This document shows positions 52,244 to 63,297 of a stretch of DNA of 64,000 nt, piece after piece; the stretch's first letter is position 1, and each line of letters starts with the position of its first letter. The position numbers and the translations under genes are program-made. The DNA lies in contig NZ_CP053833.1 in NCBI RefSeq assembly GCF_013201935.1, forward strand, positions 62,001 through 126,000, written 5' to 3'. The notes beneath the pieces are model-generated. The model was not told the origin of the DNA. It worked only from the letters and a program-made list of their open reading frames with translations, and made no database searches. This stretch comes from Arcobacter cloacae. GTDB taxonomy: Bacteria > Campylobacterota > Campylobacteria > Campylobacterales > Arcobacteraceae.

Positions 52244-52696
52244 TTAATTTGCTTTGTAAATTTTATTCAACAAATCATATAAAGTATTAAGCTCTTCATC
52301 ACTTAAAACTTCTAAAGCTGTGTTTAGATTTTTTGCATGGTTTGGAAAAACTTGTTCTATTATTTGAGTTCCTTTTTCTGTAATAGATAAAATCGAAGCT
52401 CTATTATCATTTGGGTCTTTAATAGAAGTAATCCATTCATCTCTTAATAAATTTCTAACAACAACAGTAGTATTTCCAGGTGTTCCCATAGTAAGTTTTG
52501 TAATAGAACCTATATTTAAATCACCTTTGTGATATAAAACTTCTAATACTTTAAATTGATTGAATGTAAGGTTATGTTTTGATAAATAATTAACAGTTAA
52601 ATGATTTAGTTTTAAATTTGTTCTTTCTAATCTAACAACAGTTTTCATAGCTTTATCTGTTCTTTTTCCATAAGATTTTAACGGTTTATTATTCAT
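52244..52696 (-). CDS. MarR-family transcription regulator
   Basis: A 150-aa winged-helix repressor: HNLTFNQFKVLEVLYHKGDLNIGSITKLTMGTPGNTTVVVRNLLRDEWI is the recognition region, followed by the wing DPNDNRASILSITEKG. It heads the YceI-dioxygenase-pirin cluster. The 148-base gap to the divergent aminotransferase gene would hold its operator, and a TTACTAATTAGTAGTAA palindrome at about 52721-52737 is a good candidate site. Confidence 0.9.
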   Translation of the reverse strand: MNNKPLKSYGKRTDKAMKTVVRLERTNLKLNHLTVNYLSKHNLTFNQFKVLEVLYHKGDLNIGSITKLTMGTPGNTTVVVRNLLRDEWITSIKDPNDNRASILSITEKGTQIIEQVFPNHAKNLNTALEVLSDEELNTLYDLLNKIYKAN

Positions 52697-52720
52697 TTAC
52701 ATACTCCTTGGCGAAATTAT

Positions 52721-52737
52721 ATTACTAATTAGTAGTA
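52721..52737. promoter_or_regulatory. Palindromic candidate MarR operator
   Basis: TTACTAATTAGTAGTAA just upstream of the MarR gene contains the inverted repeat ACTAATTAGT (52723-52732). MarR proteins bind such short AT-rich palindromes near their own start. Inferred from position and symmetry. Confidence 0.45.
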
Positions 52738-52814
52738 ATGTCAAGAGCTTTTATATTAATAGGAAATACTTAACCTTTACATAATGATTTTTTGGATAAA
52801 ATATTTCGTTTTGC

Positions 52815-52820
52815 TATAAA
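52815..52820 (+). promoter_or_regulatory. -10 box that decides the aminotransferase start
   Basis: TGCTATAAA, an extended -10, ends four bases before ATG 52824. A transcript would begin at about 52826, so translation must start at one of the ATGs at 52839-52847. Confidence 0.55.
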
Positions 52821-52844
52821 AGAATGAAAAATAAGGAAATGATG

Positions 52845-53951
52845 ATGCTATTGACGCCAGGTCCAACTCCAGTACCAGAATTTGTAAGAAAAGCAATGTC
52901 TGATGTTACAATTCATCATAGAACTGAAGAGTTTGAAGCTATTTTTAAAAATACTAGAGAATTATTATTAGAATTATACGGAATGCCTGAAGCTGTAATG
53001 TTAGCTTCAAGTGGTACGGGTGCTATGGAAGCTTGTGTTACTAACTTAACACATAAAAAAGCACTTACTATTAATTCAGGGAAATTTGGTGAGAGATTCG
53101 GAAAAATTTGTGCTGCTTTTGGTATAGATTATACAGAAATCAAAAACGAATGGAATACTCCTGTATCTGTTGAAGCAGTAGTTGAAGCTGTAAAAAATGA
53201 CTCTTCAATTGATGCTATTTTTATTCAAATTTGTGAAAGTGCTGGTGGATTAAGACATCCAGTTGAGCAAATCGCTGCTGAGGTTAAAAAAATCAATAAA
53301 GATATTATGATTATTGCAGATGGAATTACAGCTGTTGGTGTTGAAAAAATTGATACTACAAATTTAGATGCTGTGGTTACAGGAAGTCAAAAAGCTTTAA
53401 TGTTACCTCCAGGTCTTGCAATGATTGGTTTTTCAAATGAAGCAGTTGCAAAAATAGAATCAAAACCAAGAGGTTACTATTTTAATTTAGCAACAGAAAT
53501 TAAAAAACAAAGAACAAATACAACAGCATGGACAGCAGCAACTACACTTATTATTGGCTTAGGTGCAATTTTAGAAAAATTAAAAGCTGATGGATTTGAA
53601 AGTTTATATACAAAAACAGCATTAAGAGCAAAAGCAACTCAAGAAGCTTTAAAAGCTATTGGATTTGAAATTTATCCAAAAACTCCTGCAAATGCTATGA
53701 CAACTGTTTATACAGAGCAATCAAGCGCGATTAGAAAAGTTTTAAAAAATAAATATAATGTAAATATTGCAGGTGGTCAAGACCATTTAGCTGGTAAAAT
53801 TTTTAGAATTAATCACATGGGCTTAGTTGAAGATTATGAAGCAGCTTGGGCTGTAAATGCAGTTGAGTTGGCACTTGATGATTTAGGTATTAGAACTTTT
53901 GATGGAACAGCAAACAAAGTTTTTGCATCAAATATGTTTAAAGGAAACTAA
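52845..53951 (+). CDS. Class V PLP aminotransferase (alanine/serine-glyoxylate type)
   Basis: A 368-aa aminotransferase of the small class V family. MLLTPGPTPVPEFV begins the protein, LASSGTGAMEACVTNL binds the PLP phosphate, DGITAVG follows, and the Schiff-base Lys is in VTGSQKALMLPPGLA. The start is set by the promoter at 52815-52820 and Shine-Dalgarno AAGGA (52833-52837), which suits ATG 52845; the in-frame ATGs at 52824, 52839 and 52842 are too early or too close. It opens the operon hisZ-like, purA, DUF507, carA. The amino donor and acceptor cannot be decided from sequence. Confidence 0.88.
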   Translation: MLLTPGPTPVPEFVRKAMSDVTIHHRTEEFEAIFKNTRELLLELYGMPEAVMLASSGTGAMEACVTNLTHKKALTINSGKFGERFGKICAAFGIDYTEIKNEWNTPVSVEAVVEAVKNDSSIDAIFIQICESAGGLRHPVEQIAAEVKKINKDIMIIADGITAVGVEKIDTTNLDAVVTGSQKALMLPPGLAMIGFSNEAVAKIESKPRGYYFNLATEIKKQRTNTTAWTAATTLIIGLGAILEKLKADGFESLYTKTALRAKATQEALKAIGFEIYPKTPANAMTTVYTEQSSAIRKVLKNKYNVNIAGGQDHLAGKIFRINHMGLVEDYEAAWAVNAVELALDDLGIRTFDGTANKVFASNMFKGN

Positions 53952-53956
53952 GAATA

Positions 53957-56055
<2,099 letters not shown>

Positions 56056-56059
56056 GAGG

Positions 56060-56611
56060 ATGAGATTAAAATTACATCATACGCCATATGTCTCTAGAAG
56101 AATTACAAGAGATTTAGCTAGCTGTGACTTTGTTGAAGTTAGAAAAGATAAAAGTAGTATAGAAGCAGAAGTTGAAAAAATACTTGATGCTGATATAGAA
56201 AAAGAGTTTGCTTTAGACGAAAAAGTACAAGAGATTTTAGATACACAAGAAGAAGAGATAGAGTATTTAAATGCCGATAGAAGACAACTTTTTTGGATGA
56301 CAAAAAAAAGATTGGCAAATGATTTTGGAGTTATTTTAAATAATGAAGATAGATTTTCTGATATTGCTCACAAAATATTAGATTATTTATGGGAAGAAGA
56401 TTTTATACATTATACTTGCTCTGATAATCAAATTAAAAATGTAATATTTGCTTCTTTAGATGATTTTATAAAAGGTTTTGAAAAAGCAGATAATGAAGTT
56501 ATGGCTAAGTTAAAAAATTATAAAAGAAAATTGATACCTGGTACTGAAGACTATGATTTGGTTTATCACAGATTATATGAAGAAGAATTAATAAAAAGAG
56601 GATTGATATAA
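56060..56611 (+). CDS. DUF507 family protein
   Basis: A 183-aa acidic, largely helical cytoplasmic protein. It starts MRLKLHHTPYVSRRITRDLASCDFV and contains DRRQLFWMTKKRLANDFGV, both typical of the DUF507 family found in Campylobacterota and Aquificota. It lies between purA and carA with 4-base and 0-base gaps. The function of the family is unknown; its conserved place near purine/pyrimidine genes may or may not be meaningful. Confidence 0.85.
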   Translation: MRLKLHHTPYVSRRITRDLASCDFVEVRKDKSSIEAEVEKILDADIEKEFALDEKVQEILDTQEEEIEYLNADRRQLFWMTKKRLANDFGVILNNEDRFSDIAHKILDYLWEEDFIHYTCSDNQIKNVIFASLDDFIKGFEKADNEVMAKLKNYKRKLIPGTEDYDLVYHRLYEEELIKRGLI

Positions 56612-57730
56612 ATGCAAAAAGTATGGATATATTTAGAAAATGGGACTTTTTTAGAAGCGAAATCTTTTGGTGCAACAGGTACATCTGTTGGAGAAATAGT
56701 TTTTAATACATCATTAACTGGTTATCAAGAAATTATCTCAGATCCTTCTTATGCTGGTCAATTTGTGACTTTTACTATGCCAGAAATTGGAAATGTTGGA
56801 GTAAATGATAATGATATGGAAAGTAGAAAGTGTCATTGTAAAGGTGTATTAGTTAGAAATTATCATCATGAATATTCAAATTATAGAGCTCAAAATGATT
56901 TAGATTCTTTATTAAAAGAGCATGGTGTTTTAGGAATATGTGAAATTGATACAAGATATTTAACTAAAATGATAAGAGATGAGGGAGCTATGATGATGAT
57001 AGCTTCAACTGAAATCTCTTGCAAAGATGAATTAGCAAAACAATTAGCTGCAAGTCCTAGAATTGAAGATATTAATTATATTGAAATCGTATCTACAAAA
57101 GAGTCTTATGTTCATAAATCAGGTGCTTGGAATCATGAAATAAAAGCTTATAATAAAGCAGTTATGAGTGATAAAAAAGTGGTTGTTATTGACTTTGGAG
57201 TTAAAAGAAATATCTTAAATGAGCTTGTAAACGTTGGTTTAGAAGTTGAAGTTGTACCTTCTTCTTTTAAAGGTGAAGATTTAATAGCAAGATATGAAGC
57301 TAAAGAGATTGGTGGAGTATTTTTATCAAATGGTCCAGGAGATCCATTAACTTTAGTAAATGAAAAAAAAGAAGTTCAAAAACTAATCGAGGCAAATATT
57401 CCAATGTTTGCTATTTGTTTAGGTCACCAAATGCTTTCTATTGCTCATGGATATGACACATATAAACTGAAATTTGGACAACATGGTGGTAACCATCCAG
57501 TTGCAAATAATGGGGTTGTAGAAATCACAGCTCAAAATCATAACTATAATGTTCCTGATAATATTACTGAAATTGCAGATGTAACACATGTTAATCTATT
57601 TGATAATACAATTGAAGGTGTTAAGTATAAAAATAAAGAGATTTTCTCTGTACAACATCACCCAGAAGCAAGTCCAGGACCACATGAGTCTAAATATATC
57701 TTCAAACAGTTCGCAGATATTGTAAAATAA
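56612..57730 (+). CDS. carA: Carbamoyl-phosphate synthase small subunit
   Basis: A 372-aa glutaminase subunit. The N-terminal domain has FGATGTSVGEIVFNTSLTGYQEI. The class I amidotransferase domain shows GVFLSNGPGDP, nucleophile Cys in FAICLGHQML, and the His/Glu pair in VQHHPEASPGPHES. It supplies ammonia to CarB for pyrimidine and arginine synthesis; carB is not in the window. It is the last gene of the operon, followed by a terminator. Confidence 0.97.
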   Translation: MQKVWIYLENGTFLEAKSFGATGTSVGEIVFNTSLTGYQEIISDPSYAGQFVTFTMPEIGNVGVNDNDMESRKCHCKGVLVRNYHHEYSNYRAQNDLDSLLKEHGVLGICEIDTRYLTKMIRDEGAMMMIASTEISCKDELAKQLAASPRIEDINYIEIVSTKESYVHKSGAWNHEIKAYNKAVMSDKKVVVIDFGVKRNILNELVNVGLEVEVVPSSFKGEDLIARYEAKEIGGVFLSNGPGDPLTLVNEKKEVQKLIEANIPMFAICLGHQMLSIAHGYDTYKLKFGQHGGNHPVANNGVVEITAQNHNYNVPDNITEIADVTHVNLFDNTIEGVKYKNKEIFSVQHHPEASPGPHESKYIFKQFADIVK

Positions 57731-57731
57731 T

Positions 57732-57771
57732 TTAAAAGAGAAAGTTAATTATTTAACTTCTCTCTTTTAAT
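57732..57771. terminator. Bidirectional terminator between carA and pgpA
   Basis: A long stem, TTAAAAGAGAAAGTTAA with TTAACTTCTCTCTTTTAA (one bulge), around TTAT. It ends 9 bases before the stop of convergent pgpA. Confidence 0.85.
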
Positions 57772-57779
57772 TAGATTTT

Positions 57780-58256
57780 TTATAAAACAAATTTCTCAAG
57801 TAAATGATAAACTCCACCAGCAGCAATTCCACCAGCAATTCCGGCGATTATATCATCTCCCATAACACCCCAACCACCTTTTACTTTTTGGTCAACCTTA
57901 CCAATAATTGATGGTTTCCAAATATCAAAAATTCTAAAAAATATGAAAGCCAAAGGAGCTAGATAAATAGCATTTTCAGGATTGATACCACAAATAGATA
58001 AAGCAATCCACATACCAGCTAATTCATCAATTACAATCTCTTTTCCATCATGAATACCAACTTCTTTTTCATAAATATCTATTTGTTTAACTGCAATTAC
58101 AGTAATTAATAAAGCTAACATAAATAAAGTTGAAACATGTAAAAATTGAAGTAAAAAAATACCTAAGATTAGTGAAACAAAAGAACCTACTGTTCCAGGA
58201 GCTTTTGGACTTAATCCACTAAATCCAACTGTTAAAAAAAACTTTCTAAAATTCAT
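57780..58256 (-). CDS. pgpA: Phosphatidylglycerophosphatase A
   Basis: A 158-aa inner-membrane enzyme with about four membrane segments. GLSPKAPGTVGSF and the acidic active site DGKEIVIDELAGMWIAL and GVMGDDIIAGIAGG are the PgpA signatures. It dephosphorylates phosphatidylglycerophosphate to phosphatidylglycerol. It lies 8 bases after the regulator gene on the same strand. Confidence 0.94.
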   Translation of the reverse strand: MNFRKFFLTVGFSGLSPKAPGTVGSFVSLILGIFLLQFLHVSTLFMLALLITVIAVKQIDIYEKEVGIHDGKEIVIDELAGMWIALSICGINPENAIYLAPLAFIFFRIFDIWKPSIIGKVDQKVKGGWGVMGDDIIAGIAGGIAAGGVYHLLEKFVL

Positions 58257-58264
58257 AAATTCAC

Positions 58265-59155
58265 CTACTTTTTCTTTTCAATGTCTAGTTTCTTTCTTTT
58301 TTCCCAAAGAGATTTTCTTGAGATTCCTAGTTTTTTTGATAATTCTGTATCTGGATATTTATTTTGATAAGAGATGACCATCATTTTAACGTAATCATTT
58401 ATAGTCATAATATTTGCATTACCAAGTAATATTTTTTCATCATTAAATTCTATCTTTCTGAAAGGGAAATCCTCTTCTAGTTCTAAACTAGAGATTACAC
58501 AATTTTTATCTTCAATAATTTTATGTAATTGTTCTTTCATATTTTTTTTCAAAGAGTGATAATTTGTTAAATAAATTATAACCTTACCTGAAATAGAATT
58601 TATTTCTTTTAGCCAATTAGTAGAAGTTAAAGAGATAAAACAAATTGGTAAATCTACTCTTTTAGATAGTTCAAAAACTAATTTATCTGCACATTTTTGA
58701 GAATTTGTTTCTATTAATGTTGGAAAAGATGAAGGTAGTAAAACATCACTTGTATCTACATCTTCCATAGTAAAATTAAAATATTCTCTTAGTGTTTGAA
58801 GTTCTCTTCTCATACTTCTACACTCTTTATAATGATAAATTTTTCTTACAAGTTCATCCATTATAAAAGGTTTCATAATATAATCTTTCGCACCATCTTT
58901 TATAGGATTAGTAACTGTTTCATCAGAGATGTAAGATACAAGAAGTAAAATAATAGAGCTATCACAATATTTTTTTATAATACTTTTACATAAACTAGAT
59001 GGTAAAGAAGTAGAAAGTAATACAGTATCATAATCTTTAGTTAGATTATCAATATTAGGTGATTCTATATAATCACAGCTGTGTCCATCATCAAGTAGTC
59101 TTGAAACTACTTTTTGAGCTAAATAGATTTCATTTGCGATAATTAATATGTTCAT
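58265..59155 (-). CDS. Pseudo-receiver regulator with Fis-type DNA-binding tail
   Basis: A 296-aa protein shaped like a shortened NtrC-type regulator. The receiver (about 1-115) keeps the Lys in DYIMKPF, but the phospho-acceptor position reads DTVLLSTSLP, with Ser for Asp. The central part (about 145-230) looks like a degenerate AAA+ region without Walker A, sigma-54 GAFTGA or Walker B motifs. The C-terminus has a Fis-type helix-turn-helix (SKKLGISRKSLWEKRKKL). ATG 59155 overlaps the ispDF stop (ATGA); an upstream TTG 59167 is less likely. Confidence 0.78.
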   Translation of the reverse strand: MNILIIANEIYLAQKVVSRLLDDGHSCDYIESPNIDNLTKDYDTVLLSTSLPSSLCKSIIKKYCDSSIILLLVSYISDETVTNPIKDGAKDYIMKPFIMDELVRKIYHYKECRSMRRELQTLREYFNFTMEDVDTSDVLLPSSFPTLIETNSQKCADKLVFELSKRVDLPICFISLTSTNWLKEINSISGKVIIYLTNYHSLKKNMKEQLHKIIEDKNCVISSLELEEDFPFRKIEFNDEKILLGNANIMTINDYVKMMVISYQNKYPDTELSKKLGISRKSLWEKRKKLDIEKKK

Positions 59156-60279
59156 TTTTGTTTCCAATTATAATATTTCAATGTTGCTATACTTTGAACA
59201 GCTACTCCCTCTGCTCGACCTATAAATCCCATTTTTTCAGCAGTTGTAGCTTTTACATTTATAAACTGTTTTTCAATATTCAATAACGCAGCTAAAGAAT
59301 TTTTTATTTCATGTTTAAAAGGATTTATTTTTGGCTTTTGAGCAATAATTGTTGTATCAATATTTACAATTTCATATCCAACATTATAAATAAATCTAAC
59401 AATATGCTCTAACAACAATTTTGAATCTATTCCCTTATACTTTAAATCAGTATCAGGGAAAAATTCACCAATATCCCCAGCTCCACAAGCTCCTAATAGT
59501 GCATCAATAATAGAGTGTATTAAAACATCACCATCACTATGGGCTTTAAATCCATAATTATATGGAAGTTTTAAACCACCTAAAAACATAACTTTATTAT
59601 CTTCAAAAGCATGAATATCAAAACCAGTTCCTGTAAAAAAGTTTTTTGATGGTTCTTTTAAACAAGGTAGTTCATCTAGTTCATTTCCAAGAGTAAGTTT
59701 TTTGCTTTCAATACTTCCTTGAATATATTTGATGGTTCCATTTATTGCTTTTATAGCTGAACTTTCATCTGTAAATTCAATAGTTGTATCTAAGGCTTTT
59801 TTTAAAGTTTGTGTTAGGGAAAGTTGTGGAGTTTGGATTAGTTTTACTTCATCACGATTGATTGTATTTGTTTCATAAATTACTGTATCAGTTACATTTA
59901 AAACAGGAACAATACAATCTGCACTCTCTTTTTGTTCTAAAAGATTTTCAATTACACTTTGGGGAATACAAGCTCGTGCCACATCACTTATCATTACATA
60001 TTTTGTTGTTACAAATTGTAAAGAGTTTAAAATAGATTTTTGTCTTGTATCGCCACCTTTTACAAAAGCAAAATCATCAGTGAAGTTTCTCATGTAGTTT
60101 AATTCATCTTCATGAGAGGCTACAATAATTTTTGCAAAGTTTGAAAAAGAAGCTAACCTTTTAGTAACATTTAGCCATAAAGGCTCATTATCTATTCTAA
60201 TCCATTGTTTTTTTGTTTTATGTTCAAAACGTATGGAATTACCAGCGCAAAGAACTATAAGTGTAACATCTAACAACAA
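59152..60279 (-). CDS. ispDF: Bifunctional IspD/IspF isoprenoid enzyme
   Basis: A 375-aa fusion. The IspD half (about 1-205) has LIVLCAGNSIRFEHKTKKQW, KGGDTRQKSILNSL and VMISDVARACIP. The IspF half (about 215-375) has GTGFDIHAF, FKAHSDGDVLIHSIIDALLGA, GDIGEFFPD and VKATTAEKMGFIGRAEGV. It carries out the CTP-dependent cytidylyl transfer and the cyclisation to MEcPP in the MEP pathway. The fusion is characteristic of Campylobacterota and some alphaproteobacteria. Confidence 0.96.
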   Translation of the reverse strand: MLLDVTLIVLCAGNSIRFEHKTKKQWIRIDNEPLWLNVTKRLASFSNFAKIIVASHEDELNYMRNFTDDFAFVKGGDTRQKSILNSLQFVTTKYVMISDVARACIPQSVIENLLEQKESADCIVPVLNVTDTVIYETNTINRDEVKLIQTPQLSLTQTLKKALDTTIEFTDESSAIKAINGTIKYIQGSIESKKLTLGNELDELPCLKEPSKNFFTGTGFDIHAFEDNKVMFLGGLKLPYNYGFKAHSDGDVLIHSIIDALLGACGAGDIGEFFPDTDLKYKGIDSKLLLEHIVRFIYNVGYEIVNIDTTIIAQKPKINPFKHEIKNSLAALLNIEKQFINVKATTAEKMGFIGRAEGVAVQSIATLKYYNWKQK

Positions 60280-60333
60280 AACCCCTTTGTGTAAAAAAGT
60301 TACAAATTATACAATAAATTTACTTAGCTTATC

Positions 60334-61155
60334 TTAAGAATTTTCTTCAATAACCGCTTTTATAACATCTATAGAATTTAAAAAATTCTCAACATCAAAA
60401 TTATAAAGTGCAACTTTTTCCAATGCTTTTTCAATATTTTTATCACTAAGTGGATATCTGATATCACATAATATTTTGATTATTTGTAAAATTTGTGCTT
60501 TTTGTTGAAACTCTTTAGGACAGTTTTGTATATCTTCAGCAAAAGCAATAGGAAATATTATATTATGACTTAATTGCCAATTTTTAAAAATGTTAGCTGT
60601 AATTCTAGCACAAGTAAAACCTGTAAAAGTCTCTTCACAATAACTAATATCTTTTGTTTCTTCTAATTCTTTTAAAAATTCTTCTGTTTTTTTCTCATTT
60701 TGAATAGCCTGTGAAATTATAAATTTACCAATCTCTTGTAAAAAAGCAGGAAGTAACAGTTCATTTTTTAAATCAAAATTTATTGTTGAAACCCAAGTAT
60801 TTACTATGTTTGTTGCTAAAGAACAGCTAAATAAGAAATCATCATTTGTAACAGCATAAGCAACTAAATTTGATTTAATTGCTTCATTAATCGAAGAACC
60901 AATAGCAACTGAAATAGCAAATTTAATTCCAAGAAGATTTATTGCACGACTAAGTGTTTCTACTTTACTTCTAAATCCAAACATACTTGAATTAGCAACT
61001 TTTAATATATTTGCAACAATTAAAGGATCTTTTTTTAAAATTTCTAAAAGTTCTTCTACATTTGTGCTATCTTTTTTTCTAAAATTATCAAGTTCTATAA
61101 TATTATTCGGCAGGGGAGGTAAATTATTAATTTGATTAATTATATGTTTTTTCAT
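60334..61155 (-). CDS. HDOD-domain protein
   Basis: A 273-aa cytoplasmic protein with an HDOD domain (about 8-200): INNLPPLPNNIIELDNFRKKDSTNVEELLEILKKDPLIVANILKVANSS and LGIKFAISVAIGS. The HD catalytic residues are absent, as in the family. HDOD proteins are signalling scaffolds linked to motility, stress and c-di-GMP outputs. It lies 15 bases after the large unknown gene, so the two are probably co-expressed. Confidence 0.88.
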   Translation of the reverse strand: MKKHIINQINNLPPLPNNIIELDNFRKKDSTNVEELLEILKKDPLIVANILKVANSSMFGFRSKVETLSRAINLLGIKFAISVAIGSSINEAIKSNLVAYAVTNDDFLFSCSLATNIVNTWVSTINFDLKNELLLPAFLQEIGKFIISQAIQNEKKTEEFLKELEETKDISYCEETFTGFTCARITANIFKNWQLSHNIIFPIAFAEDIQNCPKEFQQKAQILQIIKILCDIRYPLSDKNIEKALEKVALYNFDVENFLNSIDVIKAVIEENS

Positions 61156-61170
61156 TTAAATCCTAAAATA

Positions 61171-63150
61171 TTAATAATTTAATTCTATTTCATCATCATC
61201 AAGATAAAATTTTACTTTTTTTTGATTAAATATTTCAATTATTCTTGAAATTCGAGTAGTAATTAAGCTCTTATGATAGCAAAAAATTGTATAAAAATTA
61301 TTTTCATTTGATTTTGGGATTAGAAAATTTATTTTAAATTCAGAATTTATATTTAAAATCTCTTTTTTTAATTCATTTCCTAAAATATTTATCTCATCAT
61401 CTTGAGTTATTGAAATTCTACACAAGCCATGGAAAAACTTCTCTTCAAACATGCTAACTAAAGATTTTATTATTTCATCAAAATCTTTATTTTCATTTAA
61501 ACTTTTGTTTTCTAATAAATCAAAAAAATAAGATAGCTCTTTTTCTTTTTTTAACAAAAACTCTTTTGTTAATTCATTTTCATTTGTAATTTGTAAATTT
61601 TTAATTATTGCATCTTTACTTTTTTCATAAATTTTATTGTTACTATACTTTCCGCTTAAAAAAAGAAAAATCACATAAAAATCTTTTGATTTTTTGATAT
61701 ATAAATTATTTGATGAATATAAAAGAGATAAATTAAGATATATTTTTGAACAAATTGATAAAAGATGAGAATTAAAACTATTTTGAAGAGTATAAGAAGC
61801 TATTTTTGAAAATAGTTCATCTAAATTATCATCCAATTTTTTATTTAAAAATTCTTTTATAAAAAGATTAAAAATTGATAACTTAAAGAATTCTAAGTAG
61901 TCATTTTTTATCACATTTGAATCAACTAAAATTTGTGCAATGTGAATAAAAGTATAAGATTTAATTTCTGAAACGAAAAATAATATTCGATAAATAGTCT
62001 CTAAATTTTTATTATCAAAATTTTTATTTGATAGAATAAAATCATTTATTATCTCTTGATAAGTGTAATCTTTAGTCGAAGAAGAAGAAAAATTATAATT
62101 GTATAAAAAAGATTTAATTAAAATTTTTTCAAACTCTTCGATACTATTGGCAATTTTTTCATTCTCATCTATGGAAAATTTCTTATAATAAGTCTTTACT
62201 ATTTTTTGAAAATATTCATTTTTATAGTAGTCAATATTTTTGTTTTTTAACTCTTTTATCATCTTTAAAAGAAGAATAGAAGCATAATTTCTGAATTTAA
62301 AAAATTCTAAATCTTTATCTATATCTTTTTCATATCCAAAGTTATTATTACTTGATAAAGTAAATCCATCTTCTTGTTTTTCAAGGCATAATAAATAGTT
62401 TTTAAAATAATTATCTAAATCGTCATTTTCTAAACTTATATTTTCCAAGTGTGAAAAATAATAAAGGTATTTCCCTTGTAAGTTATTTATTTTACAAAGT
62501 TCATAATCATCAAGTTCTATAGTGAATTTTACTATATTTATGGTTTCAGTCATTAGTTCAATAATCTCAAAAATATCAGATTTTTTTATTAAATTAATTG
62601 AATAACTAGCTATTAATTGAATTAATGTTTTTAGTAAAATTATATATAAATTAAATGTGGAAAAGAAGAGCTTTTTATTTGTAAAAAATAGATTTTTTAA
62701 ATGGTTTTCATAAAATCTAAAAATTTCACTTAAAGATTCTAAATCATACTCATTTGATATGTTTATGATATTTTTATCTGTTCCAATAGAAGTTATAAAA
62801 ATTATTAAATTTATTTCATTTATGAAGTGAATGTTATCATTATCATTTATTAAATTATTTAATTTTTTATTTAAAAAATCATTTATTTGTTCTTTAAAGA
62901 ATATATTATTTAAAAATAGTGCTTCTATATCTTTGGGTAAGTTTTTTTTCTCTTTAGAAAGATTAAAACTATAGTTTATAATATATAAAAAACTTTTTTC
63001 TGTAGAACTAATAAGTTTATTTTCATTTTCTAAAATAGAGTACTTTTCAGTTAAAAAATTTATTTCTTGTATATTTGATTGATATTGTAGTTCTTCATTT
63101 GTAAATAATGAAAAATTAGAGGTGTGATTATTGTTTTTATTTTGAATCAT
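61171..63150 (-). CDS. Large cytoplasmic protein of unknown function
   Basis: A 659-aa, very Asn/Lys/Ile-rich, helical protein without signal peptide or clear membrane segment. Repeated short helical units of Leu/Phe/Tyr spacing (for example LFFTNKKLFFSTFNLYIILLKTLIQL) suggest an all-helical scaffold, possibly TPR- or HEAT-like but not recognisable as such. ATG 63150 is preferred because GGAG lies 6 bases upstream; the in-frame ATG 63162 overlaps that site. It precedes an HDOD gene by 15 bases, hinting at a shared signalling role. Confidence 0.7.
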   Translation of the reverse strand: MIQNKNNNHTSNFSLFTNEELQYQSNIQEINFLTEKYSILENENKLISSTEKSFLYIINYSFNLSKEKKNLPKDIEALFLNNIFFKEQINDFLNKKLNNLINDNDNIHFINEINLIIFITSIGTDKNIINISNEYDLESLSEIFRFYENHLKNLFFTNKKLFFSTFNLYIILLKTLIQLIASYSINLIKKSDIFEIIELMTETINIVKFTIELDDYELCKINNLQGKYLYYFSHLENISLENDDLDNYFKNYLLCLEKQEDGFTLSSNNNFGYEKDIDKDLEFFKFRNYASILLLKMIKELKNKNIDYYKNEYFQKIVKTYYKKFSIDENEKIANSIEEFEKILIKSFLYNYNFSSSSTKDYTYQEIINDFILSNKNFDNKNLETIYRILFFVSEIKSYTFIHIAQILVDSNVIKNDYLEFFKLSIFNLFIKEFLNKKLDDNLDELFSKIASYTLQNSFNSHLLSICSKIYLNLSLLYSSNNLYIKKSKDFYVIFLFLSGKYSNNKIYEKSKDAIIKNLQITNENELTKEFLLKKEKELSYFFDLLENKSLNENKDFDEIIKSLVSMFEEKFFHGLCRISITQDDEINILGNELKKEILNINSEFKINFLIPKSNENNFYTIFCYHKSLITTRISRIIEIFNQKKVKFYLDDDEIELNY

Positions 63151-63255
63151 TGCACGCTCCATATCTATTTATTAAATATTATATAGAAAAGAAACTTATA
63201 TCAATAATAATTTCAAAATATCTAAACTCCTTAAGGTTATATAAATATATTTGGC

Positions 63256-63261
63256 TATAAT
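63256..63261 (+). promoter_or_regulatory. -10 box of thiC
   Basis: TATAAT within TTGGCTATAAT, 37 bases before the ATG. No TPP riboswitch could fit in the resulting leader of about 30 bases. Confidence 0.65.
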
Positions 63262-63297
63262 CACCTTACAATTTAAAAAATATTATAGGATTTTAAA

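Noticed and set aside
63163-63297. TPP riboswitch before thiC
   Set aside because: No CUGAGA-type thi-box is present and the -10 box leaves a leader of only about 30 bases.
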